A stretch of DNA of 64,000 nt. It comes from CAVQGZ01 sp963712175. GTDB taxonomy: Bacteria; Actinomycetota; Actinomycetes; Jiangellales; Jiangellaceae. Below, piece by piece: positions 41,419 to 50,471 of this stretch; position 1 is the first letter of the stretch; every line of letters starts with the position of its first letter. The stretch lies in NCBI GenBank assembly GCA_963712175.1, contig CAVQGZ010000004.1, forward strand, positions 248,001 through 312,000. The letters run 5' to 3'. The notes beneath the pieces are model-generated. The model was not told the DNA's origin and did no database searches. It saw only the letters and a program-made list of their open reading frames with translations. A program made the translations under genes and the position numbers.

Positions 41419-43662
41419 CTAGCGCCGGCGGAGCAATCGCCGCACCGGGGCCGGCCAGATGATCGCCTGCCAGCGCGTCCTGCGCGTGGCCGTGGACATC
41501 AGCGCGTCGCGCACGGCCGCGGCGTCGTCCTGCAGACCCGTTGCCGCTGGAACGCTCGGGGCGTAGCGCGCTTGCTCAGTCGCGAGCGCGACGTCGGTCA
41601 GTCGTCGACTGGTGTCGACGGGCAGTGCTGCAGCCGAGCGAAGTGACTCGGCCCTCATCCGAATCGTCTCGTGGGCGACCGGCGCCAGGCCGAGCTCCAA
41701 CGCGGCGTCCTCGATGTCAGCCCACGCTGCCTCGGCACGGCGCGCCGGGTCCGTTCCGGCGATCATCCACCGGCGTCGACGCACCACCCAACCGGCCAGC
41801 AGCGGGACCAGGGCCACGAGTGCCAGGACGACGAGAACCAGGAGCAGGGGGAGCCGACTTGGCTCGGCAGCCGCTGCTCCGGCGTCCACGCTCTCCGAGC
41901 CGGGGTCGTTGCGGGCGGCGTCCCTGAAGCTCTCGGCCGGGTCCACGGGGTTGCCCAGCGATTCGGGGATGTCTGTCGGCGCCGTGTCGGGCGAGGTGTA
42001 GGCGGGTGGGGAACCGGTGCGCCCTCCCGGGGTTGGCTCGAAGCGCACCCAGCCGACGCCTTCGAACAAGAGCTCGGGCCAGGCATGGGCGTCCTGGGCA
42101 CGCACGACCCAGTACCCCGGCTGCTCCTGCTCGCCGCGTAGGTAGCCGACAGCCACCCGGGCGGGGATGCCCAGGACTCGCGCCATGATCGCCATCGTGG
42201 CAGCGAACTGCTCGCAGTAGCCACGACGCTCGTCAAGGAACCGCAGCAGGTCGTCCGAACCGTTCCCCGGGTCGAAGGCCAGGTCGTAGACGAAGCCCCC
42301 GTCGCTGCGGAAGTAGTCCTGCAGTGTCACCGCCTGCTCGTAGCTGTCGGCGGAGTCTGCCGTGACCTCGCGGGCCAGGTCGCGAACCTCGTCGGGAAGG
42401 TCGTCGGGAAGAGCCAGCTGGTCGCCGTACCGACCCGGGATGGGCGGGAGCCCCGCCAGCTGGTCCGGTGACGGTTCGACCTGCAGGGCCGTCACGTCGT
42501 AGCGCAGACCTTGCGTGGTGCGGTCCGTCGACACGACGTCCAGGGTGTCGGCGTGGTAGCGCCAGTCGCCGGCGTCGGGACGCACGTCAGCGGCCGGGTA
42601 CGGAAGAGGCAGCCACTGTGACTCGAGGCTGTCGGTGATGTCGACCTGGTACTCGGTCTCCGTCGTCGCGATGTCCGGCGACAGCCCTGGAGGAGGGGGT
42701 AGCCCGGCGGACACGCGGTTGTCCTCCGGCACGGGCCGGTCCGAGGTGCGCCACACCGTGCCGTCGTAGACGTCGAGCGTCAGCAGCCTGAGGTAGTCCG
42801 GGCTCGAGGTGGACGTCGTGTAGCGGATGACCTCGACGTTGTCGGGTCGCACGAGGTCGCGCTTGAGGTCGACGATGGGGTTCTCGGTGCGAATCGTCTG
42901 ACCGCCGCCGTCCCCTGACCCCTGGCCACCGCCGAAGAGCGCCAAGCCACCCTGGGGCAGAACCGCGGATCCGACCACGGCCACGGCGAGCGCGCCGGCC
43001 GCCAACGGCAGCGTGACCAGCGGCAGGCTCGTGGCCATCGTGCGCGACACCGCCGAGCCCGTCTGGGTGGTTCCCAGCGGGCGTCCCCAGCGACGCGCTC
43101 GCTCGCTCCCGTCCACCGCGAGAAGGAGCAAGTACCCGGAGGCGGTGGCGACGAAGGCCCACACGGACGGCCCGCTCGGACTCGTCGTGACGGTGACGGC
43201 GTACATGATCGCCAGGGGGACCCCCGCGAGCGGCACGCGACGCGCTGCGACGGCAAGCACGTCCACGGCTACGGCGATCAGTGCGATCCCGCCGACCGCG
43301 ATGAGCAGGGTGCCGTCATCGAGCGGCACCGGGGCGGTGAAGGTGCGAACCGTGTCGACCCCCTGGCCGAGCGTGTCCACGAGTCGCTGACCCCACGTCC
43401 GCGAGGGCAGCCAGCCGAGGCGGGCGACGTCGGAGGCGACGAGATTCCCGAGCCAGAGGAGAACCCCGAGCACCTGGGACACCACCACGGCGAAGGCCGG
43501 CACCCCCAGGGCTCGCAGGCCTGCCCCCAGGCCGGCCACCAGCAGGACGGCGATCGCGGCCGGCACGATCCATCCGGCCTCGGCCAGCAGGGGCAGCAAG
43601 CCCGCGGCGGCCAGGACGGTCGCGACGGCCCCTGCGAGTGTGAGCCGTGTCGTGCCCCTCAT
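41419..43662 (-). CDS. Transglutaminase-like membrane protein
   Basis: 747 residues. Six or so N-terminal membrane helices (DUF3488-like, about 10-215), an extracellular region with a transglutaminase-like catalytic core (Cys near 480 in RRGYCEQFAATMAIMARVL; His in VVRAQDAHAWPELL; Asp replaced by Glu/Pro region FEPTPGG), then a C-terminal helix (about 620-640) and a cytosolic tail. Last gene of a moxR-DUF58-transglutaminase operon; start overlaps the DUF58 stop. Probably acts on envelope proteins; substrate unknown. Confidence 0.92.
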   Translation of the reverse strand: MRGTTRLTLAGAVATVLAAAGLLPLLAEAGWIVPAAIAVLLVAGLGAGLRALGVPAFAVVVSQVLGVLLWLGNLVASDVARLGWLPSRTWGQRLVDTLGQGVDTVRTFTAPVPLDDGTLLIAVGGIALIAVAVDVLAVAARRVPLAGVPLAIMYAVTVTTSPSGPSVWAFVATASGYLLLLAVDGSERARRWGRPLGTTQTGSAVSRTMATSLPLVTLPLAAGALAVAVVGSAVLPQGGLALFGGGQGSGDGGGQTIRTENPIVDLKRDLVRPDNVEVIRYTTSTSSPDYLRLLTLDVYDGTVWRTSDRPVPEDNRVSAGLPPPPGLSPDIATTETEYQVDITDSLESQWLPLPYPAADVRPDAGDWRYHADTLDVVSTDRTTQGLRYDVTALQVEPSPDQLAGLPPIPGRYGDQLALPDDLPDEVRDLAREVTADSADSYEQAVTLQDYFRSDGGFVYDLAFDPGNGSDDLLRFLDERRGYCEQFAATMAIMARVLGIPARVAVGYLRGEQEQPGYWVVRAQDAHAWPELLFEGVGWVRFEPTPGGRTGSPPAYTSPDTAPTDIPESLGNPVDPAESFRDAARNDPGSESVDAGAAAAEPSRLPLLLVLVVLALVALVPLLAGWVVRRRRWMIAGTDPARRAEAAWADIEDAALELGLAPVAHETIRMRAESLRSAAALPVDTSRRLTDVALATEQARYAPSVPAATGLQDDAAAVRDALMSTATRRTRWQAIIWPAPVRRLLRRR

Positions 43663-45023
43663 CGCAGAGCCGCCATGCTGGTCGGCTCGGCGACGCCGGC
43701 GATCTCACCCAGCTGGGCCCAGGCGGTCCCGACGTCGATCACGTCTGTCTCGCCTCGTGCGACCACGACGCTGTTCCACCCAGCCGCTCGCAACGTGGTG
43801 ACCGCCGCCTCGGGGGGGACGGGCCCGGCCCGGACCGGCCGACCTCCCGGCCAGGCCCCGACGTCGAGGACCAAGCCCAGAGCTGCAGCGGTGTCGTGGC
43901 GCAGCCGCGCCATGGACGTCACCTCGTCAGAGGTCATGGCGCCGAGCACGGCCACGACGAGTCCGCTGGAGGTGGCGGCTCCCCGCAGGAGCGACCGGAT
44001 CGTCCCGATCGATGCTCGTTCGGCGACGTCGACAGTCGCCAGCGCCTGAAGCAGCTGGCCCTCGGCCGAACCCCAGCCCTCGCTCCGGTCGTGCCAGGCC
44101 GTGCTGGTCGAGCCGCCCTCGTCGGTGACGAGCCGCACGGAGTAGCCCCGCGAGAGCAGGTGACTCCCGATCGATGCCGCCGCGCTGACGGCGAGCTCCC
44201 ATGACGAGGTCTCCGGTGTCTGGCGCCCCTGCACGCGGCCCGAGTGCGCGCTGGCGCGGTTGTCGAGAACGAGTGTCGCCCGGCTCTGCCAGGGTTGCTC
44301 CTCGCGGCGCACCATGAGCTCGGCGTGATGCGCGCTGGCCCGCCAGTGCACGCGTCGGCGGTCGTCCCCGCGCTGGTAAGGACGGACGGTGACGTCCTCC
44401 TCGCCCGCGGCCGCGATCGAGCGAGGACGCGACTCCCCGCTGCCGCTCCACTCGCCCGGTATCCGGATCGGGGTCAGGGAGTCCACCCGCGGCGTGACCA
44501 CGACGGTGCTCGGGTCGGCGAGCTCTCGTCGGCTGACGACCAGTCCGAAGGGATCCTCGACGTAGACCACGAGCGGACCGACGCCGAGCATCCCCCGATG
44601 GCGCGGACGAAGCCGGTAGGTCACTCGTCGTGACCATCGTGAGCCGCCCCGATCTATGACGAAGCGCGGCTTCGACGCTCCCGCTCCAGGAACAGTGTCT
44701 TCGAGGCGAAGCATCCCAGCCGGGATGAAGGTGGACGACGAGAGGTCAAGTCGGACCGTCGTCTCGTGGTCCACCTCGACTCGGCGCGGTTCGATCGAGC
44801 GCGCGGCTCGCAGGCTCAGCTGGGTGCGCGCCACTGCCACGCCGCTGAGCGCGAGCAGGCCGAGGAGCAGCAGGCCGAGACGTTGCCAGCCGTCCCCCCC
44901 GCCGACGAGCCCGACGACGACCGATGCCCCGCCCGCAACGGCGAAAACCCATCCGCGCCGGGTCAGCCCGCGACGACTCGGTCGGCCGTCTGCGGAGGCC
45001 GTCGGGGTTCGGGAGCCGCTCAC
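43659..45023 (-). CDS. DUF58-domain protein
   Basis: 454 residues. Two N-terminal membrane helices (about 25-65) and the DUF58 motif YQRGDDRRRVHWRASAHH near 220-240, ahead of a von Willebrand A-like region. Works with MoxR ATPases in assembling or activating envelope or oxidoreductase complexes; the partner here is probably the transglutaminase-like protein. GTG start shares a base with the moxR stop (TAGTG). Confidence 0.93.
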   Translation of the reverse strand: MSGSRTPTASADGRPSRRGLTRRGWVFAVAGGASVVVGLVGGGDGWQRLGLLLLGLLALSGVAVARTQLSLRAARSIEPRRVEVDHETTVRLDLSSSTFIPAGMLRLEDTVPGAGASKPRFVIDRGGSRWSRRVTYRLRPRHRGMLGVGPLVVYVEDPFGLVVSRRELADPSTVVVTPRVDSLTPIRIPGEWSGSGESRPRSIAAAGEEDVTVRPYQRGDDRRRVHWRASAHHAELMVRREEQPWQSRATLVLDNRASAHSGRVQGRQTPETSSWELAVSAAASIGSHLLSRGYSVRLVTDEGGSTSTAWHDRSEGWGSAEGQLLQALATVDVAERASIGTIRSLLRGAATSSGLVVAVLGAMTSDEVTSMARLRHDTAAALGLVLDVGAWPGGRPVRAGPVPPEAAVTTLRAAGWNSVVVARGETDVIDVGTAWAQLGEIAGVAEPTSMAALR

Positions 45024-46051
45024 TAGGGTCCCCGCGTCGGCTCCGGGCCGGGGGCGGGCAGGCTCTGCACGATCTCACGGACCACCTCGCGGGCCGTCCG
45101 GCGCCCGATCTGCGCCTCGGCCGTCATGAGCAGCCGGTGGGCCAGGACGGGGACGGCCAACGCCTGGATGTCATCGGGCAGCACGTATCCGCGGCTCTCG
45201 ACGGCTGCCCGGGCGCGGGCCGCGCGGACGAGGTGGATCGTGGCGCGCGGTGATGCGCCGAGTCGCAGCTCGCGCGAGCGGCGAGTCGCCCCGACGAGGT
45301 CGACGACGTACTGCTTGACGCTGGGTGCGACGTAGACGCCTCGCACCGCACGGATGCACTGGGCGACCTCATCGGCAGTCGTCACGGCGCGTTGGTCGGC
45401 GAGTGAGGACTCACCGGCCTGCGTGTCGATCATGGCCAGCTCGTCACCGGAAGCGGGGTAGCCGATCGACGTCTGCACCATGAAGCGGTCGCGCTGAGCC
45501 TCCGGCAGAGGGTAGGTGCCCTCCATCTCGACCGGGTTCTGCGTCGCAATGACGAGGAACGGCGGTGTGAGGGGGTAGGTCTGACCGTCAACGCTGACCT
45601 GCCCTTCCTCCATCGCCTCGAGCATGGCTGACTGGGTCTTGGGCGAGGCACGGTTGATCTCGTCGCCCAGCACGACGTTGGCGAAGATGCCGCCAGGCCG
45701 GAACTCGAACTGCCTGCTCTGCTGGTTGTACACGCTGACGCCGGTGACGTCGCTGGGCATGAGGTCGGGCGTGAACTGGATGCGCCGCATCGTCGAATCG
45801 ATCGATCGGGCCAACGACTTGGCCAGCATCGTCTTGCCCACCCCAGGGACGTCCTCGACGAGGAGGTGGCCTCCCGCGAGAAGCACCGTCGTGCTCAGGC
45901 GAATCACCTCGCGCTTGCCCTCGATGACCGAGGACACCGAGCCGACGATGTGCTCGGCGACGGCAGCCACCTGGTCGAGGGTGGTCGCGCGCGCCGTGGA
46001 GCCGTCGACCTCGGCGTCGCCGATCGCGGCTGCGCCGACTGTGGTGCTCAT
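45023..46051 (-). CDS. MoxR-type AAA+ ATPase
   Basis: 342 residues. Walker A EDVPGVGKTMLAKSLA (lysine 73), Walker B VVLGDEINRASPKTQSAMLE, sensor ATQNPVEMEGTYPLPEAQRDRF and a C-terminal lid domain. A chaperone-like ATPase for the downstream DUF58 and transglutaminase-like proteins. ATG behind GAGGGAG. First gene of its operon, divergent from mraZ. Confidence 0.94.
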   Translation of the reverse strand: MSTTVGAAAIGDAEVDGSTARATTLDQVAAVAEHIVGSVSSVIEGKREVIRLSTTVLLAGGHLLVEDVPGVGKTMLAKSLARSIDSTMRRIQFTPDLMPSDVTGVSVYNQQSRQFEFRPGGIFANVVLGDEINRASPKTQSAMLEAMEEGQVSVDGQTYPLTPPFLVIATQNPVEMEGTYPLPEAQRDRFMVQTSIGYPASGDELAMIDTQAGESSLADQRAVTTADEVAQCIRAVRGVYVAPSVKQYVVDLVGATRRSRELRLGASPRATIHLVRAARARAAVESRGYVLPDDIQALAVPVLAHRLLMTAEAQIGRRTAREVVREIVQSLPAPGPEPTRGP

Positions 46052-46170
46052 GTCTGGGCTCCCTCGTGCTCCTGCGGACAGGCTTCTGATCCGGTAACAC
46101 CCGCGTGGACCCGCAGTCTTTCAAACCTGCACCGATCGCACGACCGCTGAGGACAGGTCGCACCGCTGCG

Positions 46171-46196
46171 TGGGGCCGGGTGGGGCGCGAGTGGGG
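46171..46196 (+). promoter_or_regulatory. Second cluster of TGGGG boxes
   Basis: TGGGG at 46171-46175, 46181-46185 and 46192-46196, spaced 10 and 11 bp. Resembles the mraZ operator but is about 130 bp further upstream, nearer to moxR. It may be an auxiliary MraZ site or chance in G-rich DNA. Confidence 0.35.
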
Positions 46197-46306
46197 CCGC
46201 AGGGTGATGGGCCGGGCGCTGATCCGAGACATCTGGATGAGGCCTCTGGCCAGGGAAGACCCGTGGGGAACACGCCGACGTCGAAGTGTTGCGCGCTGGA
46301 CCATGG

Positions 46307-46351
46307 TGGGGTGATGTGGGCTAGAGTGGGGCCCAGTGGGGAAGGGTGGCT
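46307..46351 (+). promoter_or_regulatory. MraZ operator: TGGGN boxes at 10-bp spacing
   Basis: TGGGG (46307), TGGGC (46317), TGGGG (46327), TGGGG (46337) and a weaker TGGCT (46347), each exactly 10 bp apart. MraZ of E. coli binds direct TGGGN repeats with 5-bp spacers in front of its own gene. TAGAGT (46322-46327) between boxes could be the -10 of the mraZ promoter, so bound MraZ would cover it. The rest of the 336-bp moxR-mraZ gap shows no gene. Confidence 0.85.
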
Positions 46352-46387
46352 CGACAGCCACCACCGATGGGTCGAGGAGGTGCGCCC

Positions 46388-46819
46388 GTGTTCCTCGGCA
46401 CGTACTCGCCCCGGCTGGACGACAAGGGCCGCCTTGCCTTCCCCGCGAAGTACCGCGAGGAGCTGGCCGAGGGAGTGGTGATCGTCCCCGGCCAGGAGCA
46501 CTGCCTCTTCGTCTTCCCCCGCTCGGAGTTCGCCGGTCGCTTCGCGACGCTCATCGGTGCCCCGGTCGGCTCGCGCAAGTCCCGCGAGGCCTCCCGGATG
46601 GTCGCCTCCGCAGCGCACGACGACGTCCCCGACAAGCAGGGCCGCGTCACGGTTCCCGCCCATCTGCGGCGCTACGCCGACTTGGACCGCGAGGTCACCG
46701 TGGTCGGTGCCCTGTCGCGGCTGGAGATCTGGAATGCCCCGGCCTGGGAGACCTACCGGGCCAGCAAGGAGGACGACTACGCGGAGTTCGACGAGGGGGT
46801 GCTCGACGACCTCTTCTGA
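46388..46819 (+). CDS. mraZ: Transcriptional regulator MraZ
   Basis: 143 residues, two AbrB-like SpoVT halves: VFLGTYSPRLDDKGRLAFPA and ASAAHDDVPDKQGRVTVPAH, each with the DxKGR/DKQGR motif that contacts DNA. First gene of the division and wall cluster and repressor of it through the TGGGN boxes upstream. GTG start 8 nt after GAGGAGG. Confidence 0.96.
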   Translation: MFLGTYSPRLDDKGRLAFPAKYREELAEGVVIVPGQEHCLFVFPRSEFAGRFATLIGAPVGSRKSREASRMVASAAHDDVPDKQGRVTVPAHLRRYADLDREVTVVGALSRLEIWNAPAWETYRASKEDDYAEFDEGVLDDLF

Positions 46820-46840
46820 GCACGCACCGCTCGAGCGGTG

Positions 46841-46912
46841 AGGTCTCCGGCCCGCCCGACACCGTCTGACGCACCTTCCCCGGCGCCAGAAGGGCGGTCG
46901 GGCAGGAGACCT
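46841..46912 (+). promoter_or_regulatory. Long stem-loop between mraZ and rsmH
   Basis: AGGTCTCCGGCCCG (46841-46854) can pair with CGGGCAGGAGACCT (46899-46912), 13 of 14 positions, with a 44-nt loop. Just upstream, CACCGC-TCGA-GCGGTG (46823-46838) forms a second short hairpin. The 179-bp gap holds no gene. These could end some transcripts after mraZ or stabilise the rsmH end. Confidence 0.5.
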
Positions 46913-46998
46913 GGCCGCTCGATCGACACCCCAGGCCACACCGACGACCACGCGAGACGTCTTGCCCCGCGACGAGACCAGCCCGAGGAGCCGAGCCG

Positions 46999-47976
46999 AT
47001 GCCCGAGCAGCGACACATCCCGGTCATGTCCGACCGGGTCGTCGAGCTGCTGGCACCCGCTCTCGATCACGAGGGGGCGGTCGTCGTGGACGGGACGGTC
47101 GGCATGGCGGGTCACGCAGCTGCCGTGCTTGCCGCCTGCCCACGGGCACGACTGGTCGGGATCGACCGCGACCCGGAGGCCCTGGCACTGGCCGCGCAGC
47201 GCCTCGACCCCTACTCCGACCGGGTGACGCTGGTGCATGCGGTCTACGACCGGGTGGCCGACGTGCTCGCCTCGGCTGGAACAGCCGCAGCCGACGGCAT
47301 CCTGCTCGACCTCGGCGTCTCATCGCTGCAGCTCGACGAGGCTCGCCGCGGCTTCGCCTACGCGGTCGACGCCCCGCTGGACATGCGCATGGACCCCTCG
47401 ACGGGACTGAGCGCAGCCGAGGTGCTCAACACCTACTCGGCCGCCGAGCTCGCTCGCGTGCTCAGCCAGTACGGCGAGGAGCGATTCGCCCGCCGCATCG
47501 CGGAGGCGGTCGTTGACGAGCGTGAGCGGGCGCCCTTCACCTCCAGCGCCCGGCTGGTGGCCCTGCTCCGTGAGCAGATCCCGGCGCCGAGTCAGCGCAC
47601 CGGCGGCCATCCCGCCAAGCGCACCTTCCAGGCACTGCGCATCGAGGTCAACGCCGAGCTCACCACCCTCGCAGCCGCGGTCCCCGCGGCCGTCAACTGT
47701 CTCGCCGTCTCCGGACGCATCGTCGTCCTGGCCTACCACTCCCTGGAGGACCGCATCGTGAAGCGAACGCTGACCAGGGGTGCCGCCAGCCGCACTCCCG
47801 CTGACCTGCCCGTCGAGCTCCCCGACCACGGACCGCTGCTTCGACTCCTGACCCGGGGGGCGGAGCGACCTGACGAGAGCGAGCGTGCGACGAACCCCCG
47901 TGCCGCGTCCGCCCGACTGCGAGCGGCCGAGCGCATCGCCCCCGGCGACCTGGCCGGCCAGGGGGTTGCCGCGTGA
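46999..47976 (+). CDS. rsmH: 16S rRNA (cytosine(1402)-N(4))-methyltransferase
   Basis: 325 residues. SAM-binding VVDGTVGMAGHAAAVLAACP near 29-50, then GILLDLGVSSLQLDEARRGF and the C-terminal SLEDRIVKR. Methylates C1402 in the ribosomal P site. ATG with GAGGAG-like sequence upstream. Followed by ftsL with a GTGA overlap. Confidence 0.95.
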   Translation: MPEQRHIPVMSDRVVELLAPALDHEGAVVVDGTVGMAGHAAAVLAACPRARLVGIDRDPEALALAAQRLDPYSDRVTLVHAVYDRVADVLASAGTAAADGILLDLGVSSLQLDEARRGFAYAVDAPLDMRMDPSTGLSAAEVLNTYSAAELARVLSQYGEERFARRIAEAVVDERERAPFTSSARLVALLREQIPAPSQRTGGHPAKRTFQALRIEVNAELTTLAAAVPAAVNCLAVSGRIVVLAYHSLEDRIVKRTLTRGAASRTPADLPVELPDHGPLLRLLTRGAERPDESERATNPRAASARLRAAERIAPGDLAGQGVAA

Positions 47977-48389
47977 GCGCGATGACGGCCGCCGGAGCCA
48001 CGGCCCTACGACTCGTCCCCGGCCACTGGCGCGAGGCCTCGCTGCGCCTGGTGCCCACGCCGGGCCGCCGCGCGCCGCGGGCGGCCTTCGTCGCTGTTGT
48101 CATGGGGGTCCTCGCCCTCGGGCTCGTCGGGCTTCTCGTGATGACCACAGGGATGCAGCAGCGAGCCTTCACCCTCTTCGAGCTGGAGAACGAGATCGCC
48201 GGGCTGCGGGAGGAACGGCACATGCTCACCGCCGACCTGGCCGCTCGTGAGGCCCCCGGCGCGCTCGCGGAGGCGGCGGCTCTGACCGGCATGGTTCCCA
48301 ACGACACCCCGGCATTCCTCGACCTCGACGCCGCCGTCGTTCGGGGCGAGCTCGTCCCGGCTACCGCACCGCCCGGGGGAGGCCGGTGA
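47973..48389 (+). CDS. ftsL: Cell division protein FtsL-like
   Basis: 138 residues. Cytosolic N-terminus, one membrane helix (about 36-60, VAVVMGVLALGLVGLLVMTT), then a short leucine-zipper-like extracellular coil (LFELENEIAGLREERHMLTA). Divergent in sequence, assigned by topology and position between rsmH and ftsI. Would bridge FtsQ/DivIC-type partners and FtsI/FtsW at the septum. GTG start overlapping the rsmH stop. Confidence 0.85.
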   Translation: MSAMTAAGATALRLVPGHWREASLRLVPTPGRRAPRAAFVAVVMGVLALGLVGLLVMTTGMQQRAFTLFELENEIAGLREERHMLTADLAAREAPGALAEAAALTGMVPNDTPAFLDLDAAVVRGELVPATAPPGGGR

Positions 48390-50452
48390 CGCGGCCGCCT
48401 CCGTCAGAGCGGGGCTCGGCACGCTCGTCCGGTGGTGGGCGGGGCTCGCCCGGGAGGCCACGTGCCGGGCAGCGTTCGCCGACACGTACGCCAGCCTCGA
48501 CCGCACCGGGAGGTCAACCGGCCAGGATGACCCGTGTGACCCAACAGGCGACGCGCCAGTCGCGGGGGCAGGAGACCGGGTCGGCTGGGCAGCGTGGTCG
48601 GCCTCGCTCCGGGCCGCGGCCAGGACCGGCGCGCCCGGCCCGAGGCGCTCGTGGCGCCCGCAGGCCGCCAGCGCGCGCAGCGCGTCGGTGGAGAGTCCAC
48701 CTACCTCCCCTCACCTTGTCGGCGTCGCCTCGTCGGCTGACGGCAGCCTTCGTCGCGCTCGCCCTGGTCTTCGGGCTCTTCGCGGTGCGTCTCGTCCAGC
48801 TGCAGGGTCTCGACTCGTCGCGCTACGCCACCATGGCCTCGAGCGAACGGCGACTCCAGGTCACGTTGCCCTCGATCCGGGGCCCGATCCTGGACACGAA
48901 TGGCGTGCCGCTCGCGACGACGGTCGACGCAGTGGACGTCATCGTGGACCAGACCCAGCTGAGCAACCCCGCCGCGGCAGCGTTGCAGCTGTCCGGTCCC
49001 CTGGAGCGCGATCCGGCCGAGCTCCAGGCGGCCATGACCGGCGACGATCCCTACGTCCCGCTGCAGCGCACGGTCGACGGCCCCATCTGGAGCCAGATCC
49101 GCCAGATGGGGCTCAAGGGCGTGTACTCCGAGCCGTCGGCTGACCGTGCCTACCCGGCTGGGGCCGTGGCCGGCAACGTCATCGGCTTCACCGGCAGCAA
49201 CGGCGAGGAGGGCGACGCAGATCGCACGGTCGGGCTCGCCGGGATCGAGGCCTCGTACGAGGACGTGCTCGCCGGGGTACCGGGATCGCTGCGCTACGAA
49301 CGTGACAGCGCCGGCCGGGCGATCCCGCTGGCCGAGCAGCTGCGCGTCGATCCTGTCGCCGGTCAGGGTGTCCGCCTGACGATCGACCGAGACATCCAGT
49401 GGTTCGTCGAGCAGGCCCTGGCCGCCAAGGTCGAAGAGGCCGAGGCTGCCTCGGGGTCGGCGATCGTGCTCGACCCGACGACCGGGGCGATCCTCGCCAT
49501 GGCCGACGCCCCGCACGTCGACCCCGGCAATCCAGATGCGAGTCCCGAAGAGGACCTTGGCAGCCGTGCCGTCACGGACCCGTTCGAACCCGGGTCCGTC
49601 CAGAAGGTCCTCACGATGGCCGCCGCTCTGGACTCCGGCGTCATCACTGCGGACGACGTCTTCACGGTCCCCGACTCCATCCTGAGGCCCGGCTGGCCGA
49701 CACCCATCCGCGACTACGCGCCCCACGAGGACTACCAGCTCACGCCTGCGGGCATCCTCGCGCGGTCGAGCAACGTCGGGACCATCATGGTCGCTGAGAA
49801 GATGGACAAGACTGTGATGCGTGACTACCTCGAGAAGTTCGGCTACGGCGAGCCGCCCGGGATCAGCATGCCCGGCGAGATTCCCAGCCTGATGCCCGAG
49901 GAGTGGAGCGACCTGCGTCGCGACACCATCTCCTACGGGCAGGGTGTCGCGACGACCGTCGTCCACCTGGCCGCCGCCTACGCCACGATCGCCAACGGGG
50001 GAGTCCGCATGCCTCCGCGACTCGTCGACGCGGTCGTGGACGACCAGGGCAACGAGCGTCCCGTCCCCGTGGAGAAGCCACGTCGCGTGGTCGAGGAGTC
50101 CACGGCTCGAGACATCATCACGATGATGGAGGCGGTTGTCGGTGACGACGGGACCGCACGCAACGTCGTCGTCGACGGGTATCGGCTGGCAGTGAAGACC
50201 GGGACGGCCCAGAACCTCGACGCCGCTGGAAACGTGGTCGGCTACAACGCGACCTTCGCCGGCCTGGCCCCAGCCGACGACCCGAAGCTCGTCACCGTGG
50301 TCGCGATCAACGACCCCCAGAAGGGACGCTCCGGCGGCCAGCTCGGTGGTCCGGTCTTCTCCGACATCATGAGCTTTGCCCTGCCGCGTCTGGGCATCGC
50401 CCCGTCCGGGGCGCCCGCTCCTGACGTGACCGTCTTCGCCGACCGCCCCTAG
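48386..50452 (+). CDS. ftsI: Septal peptidoglycan transpeptidase FtsI (PBP3)
   Basis: 688 residues. A long basic, disordered cytosolic tail (about 1-112, rich in Arg, Gly, Pro), one membrane helix (about 113-135), PBP dimerisation domain, and a transpeptidase domain with SVQK (Ser404), SSN (461) and KTGT (604). Cross-links septal wall with FtsW. GTG start overlapping the ftsL stop. The N-terminal tail is long for the family but common in actinobacteria. Confidence 0.95.
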   Translation: MTRPPPSERGSARSSGGGRGSPGRPRAGQRSPTRTPASTAPGGQPARMTRVTQQATRQSRGQETGSAGQRGRPRSGPRPGPARPARGARGARRPPARAARRWRVHLPPLTLSASPRRLTAAFVALALVFGLFAVRLVQLQGLDSSRYATMASSERRLQVTLPSIRGPILDTNGVPLATTVDAVDVIVDQTQLSNPAAAALQLSGPLERDPAELQAAMTGDDPYVPLQRTVDGPIWSQIRQMGLKGVYSEPSADRAYPAGAVAGNVIGFTGSNGEEGDADRTVGLAGIEASYEDVLAGVPGSLRYERDSAGRAIPLAEQLRVDPVAGQGVRLTIDRDIQWFVEQALAAKVEEAEAASGSAIVLDPTTGAILAMADAPHVDPGNPDASPEEDLGSRAVTDPFEPGSVQKVLTMAAALDSGVITADDVFTVPDSILRPGWPTPIRDYAPHEDYQLTPAGILARSSNVGTIMVAEKMDKTVMRDYLEKFGYGEPPGISMPGEIPSLMPEEWSDLRRDTISYGQGVATTVVHLAAAYATIANGGVRMPPRLVDAVVDDQGNERPVPVEKPRRVVEESTARDIITMMEAVVGDDGTARNVVVDGYRLAVKTGTAQNLDAAGNVVGYNATFAGLAPADDPKLVTVVAINDPQKGRSGGQLGGPVFSDIMSFALPRLGIAPSGAPAPDVTVFADRP

Positions 50453-50471
50453 CTGCGCCGGATCACCTCTC

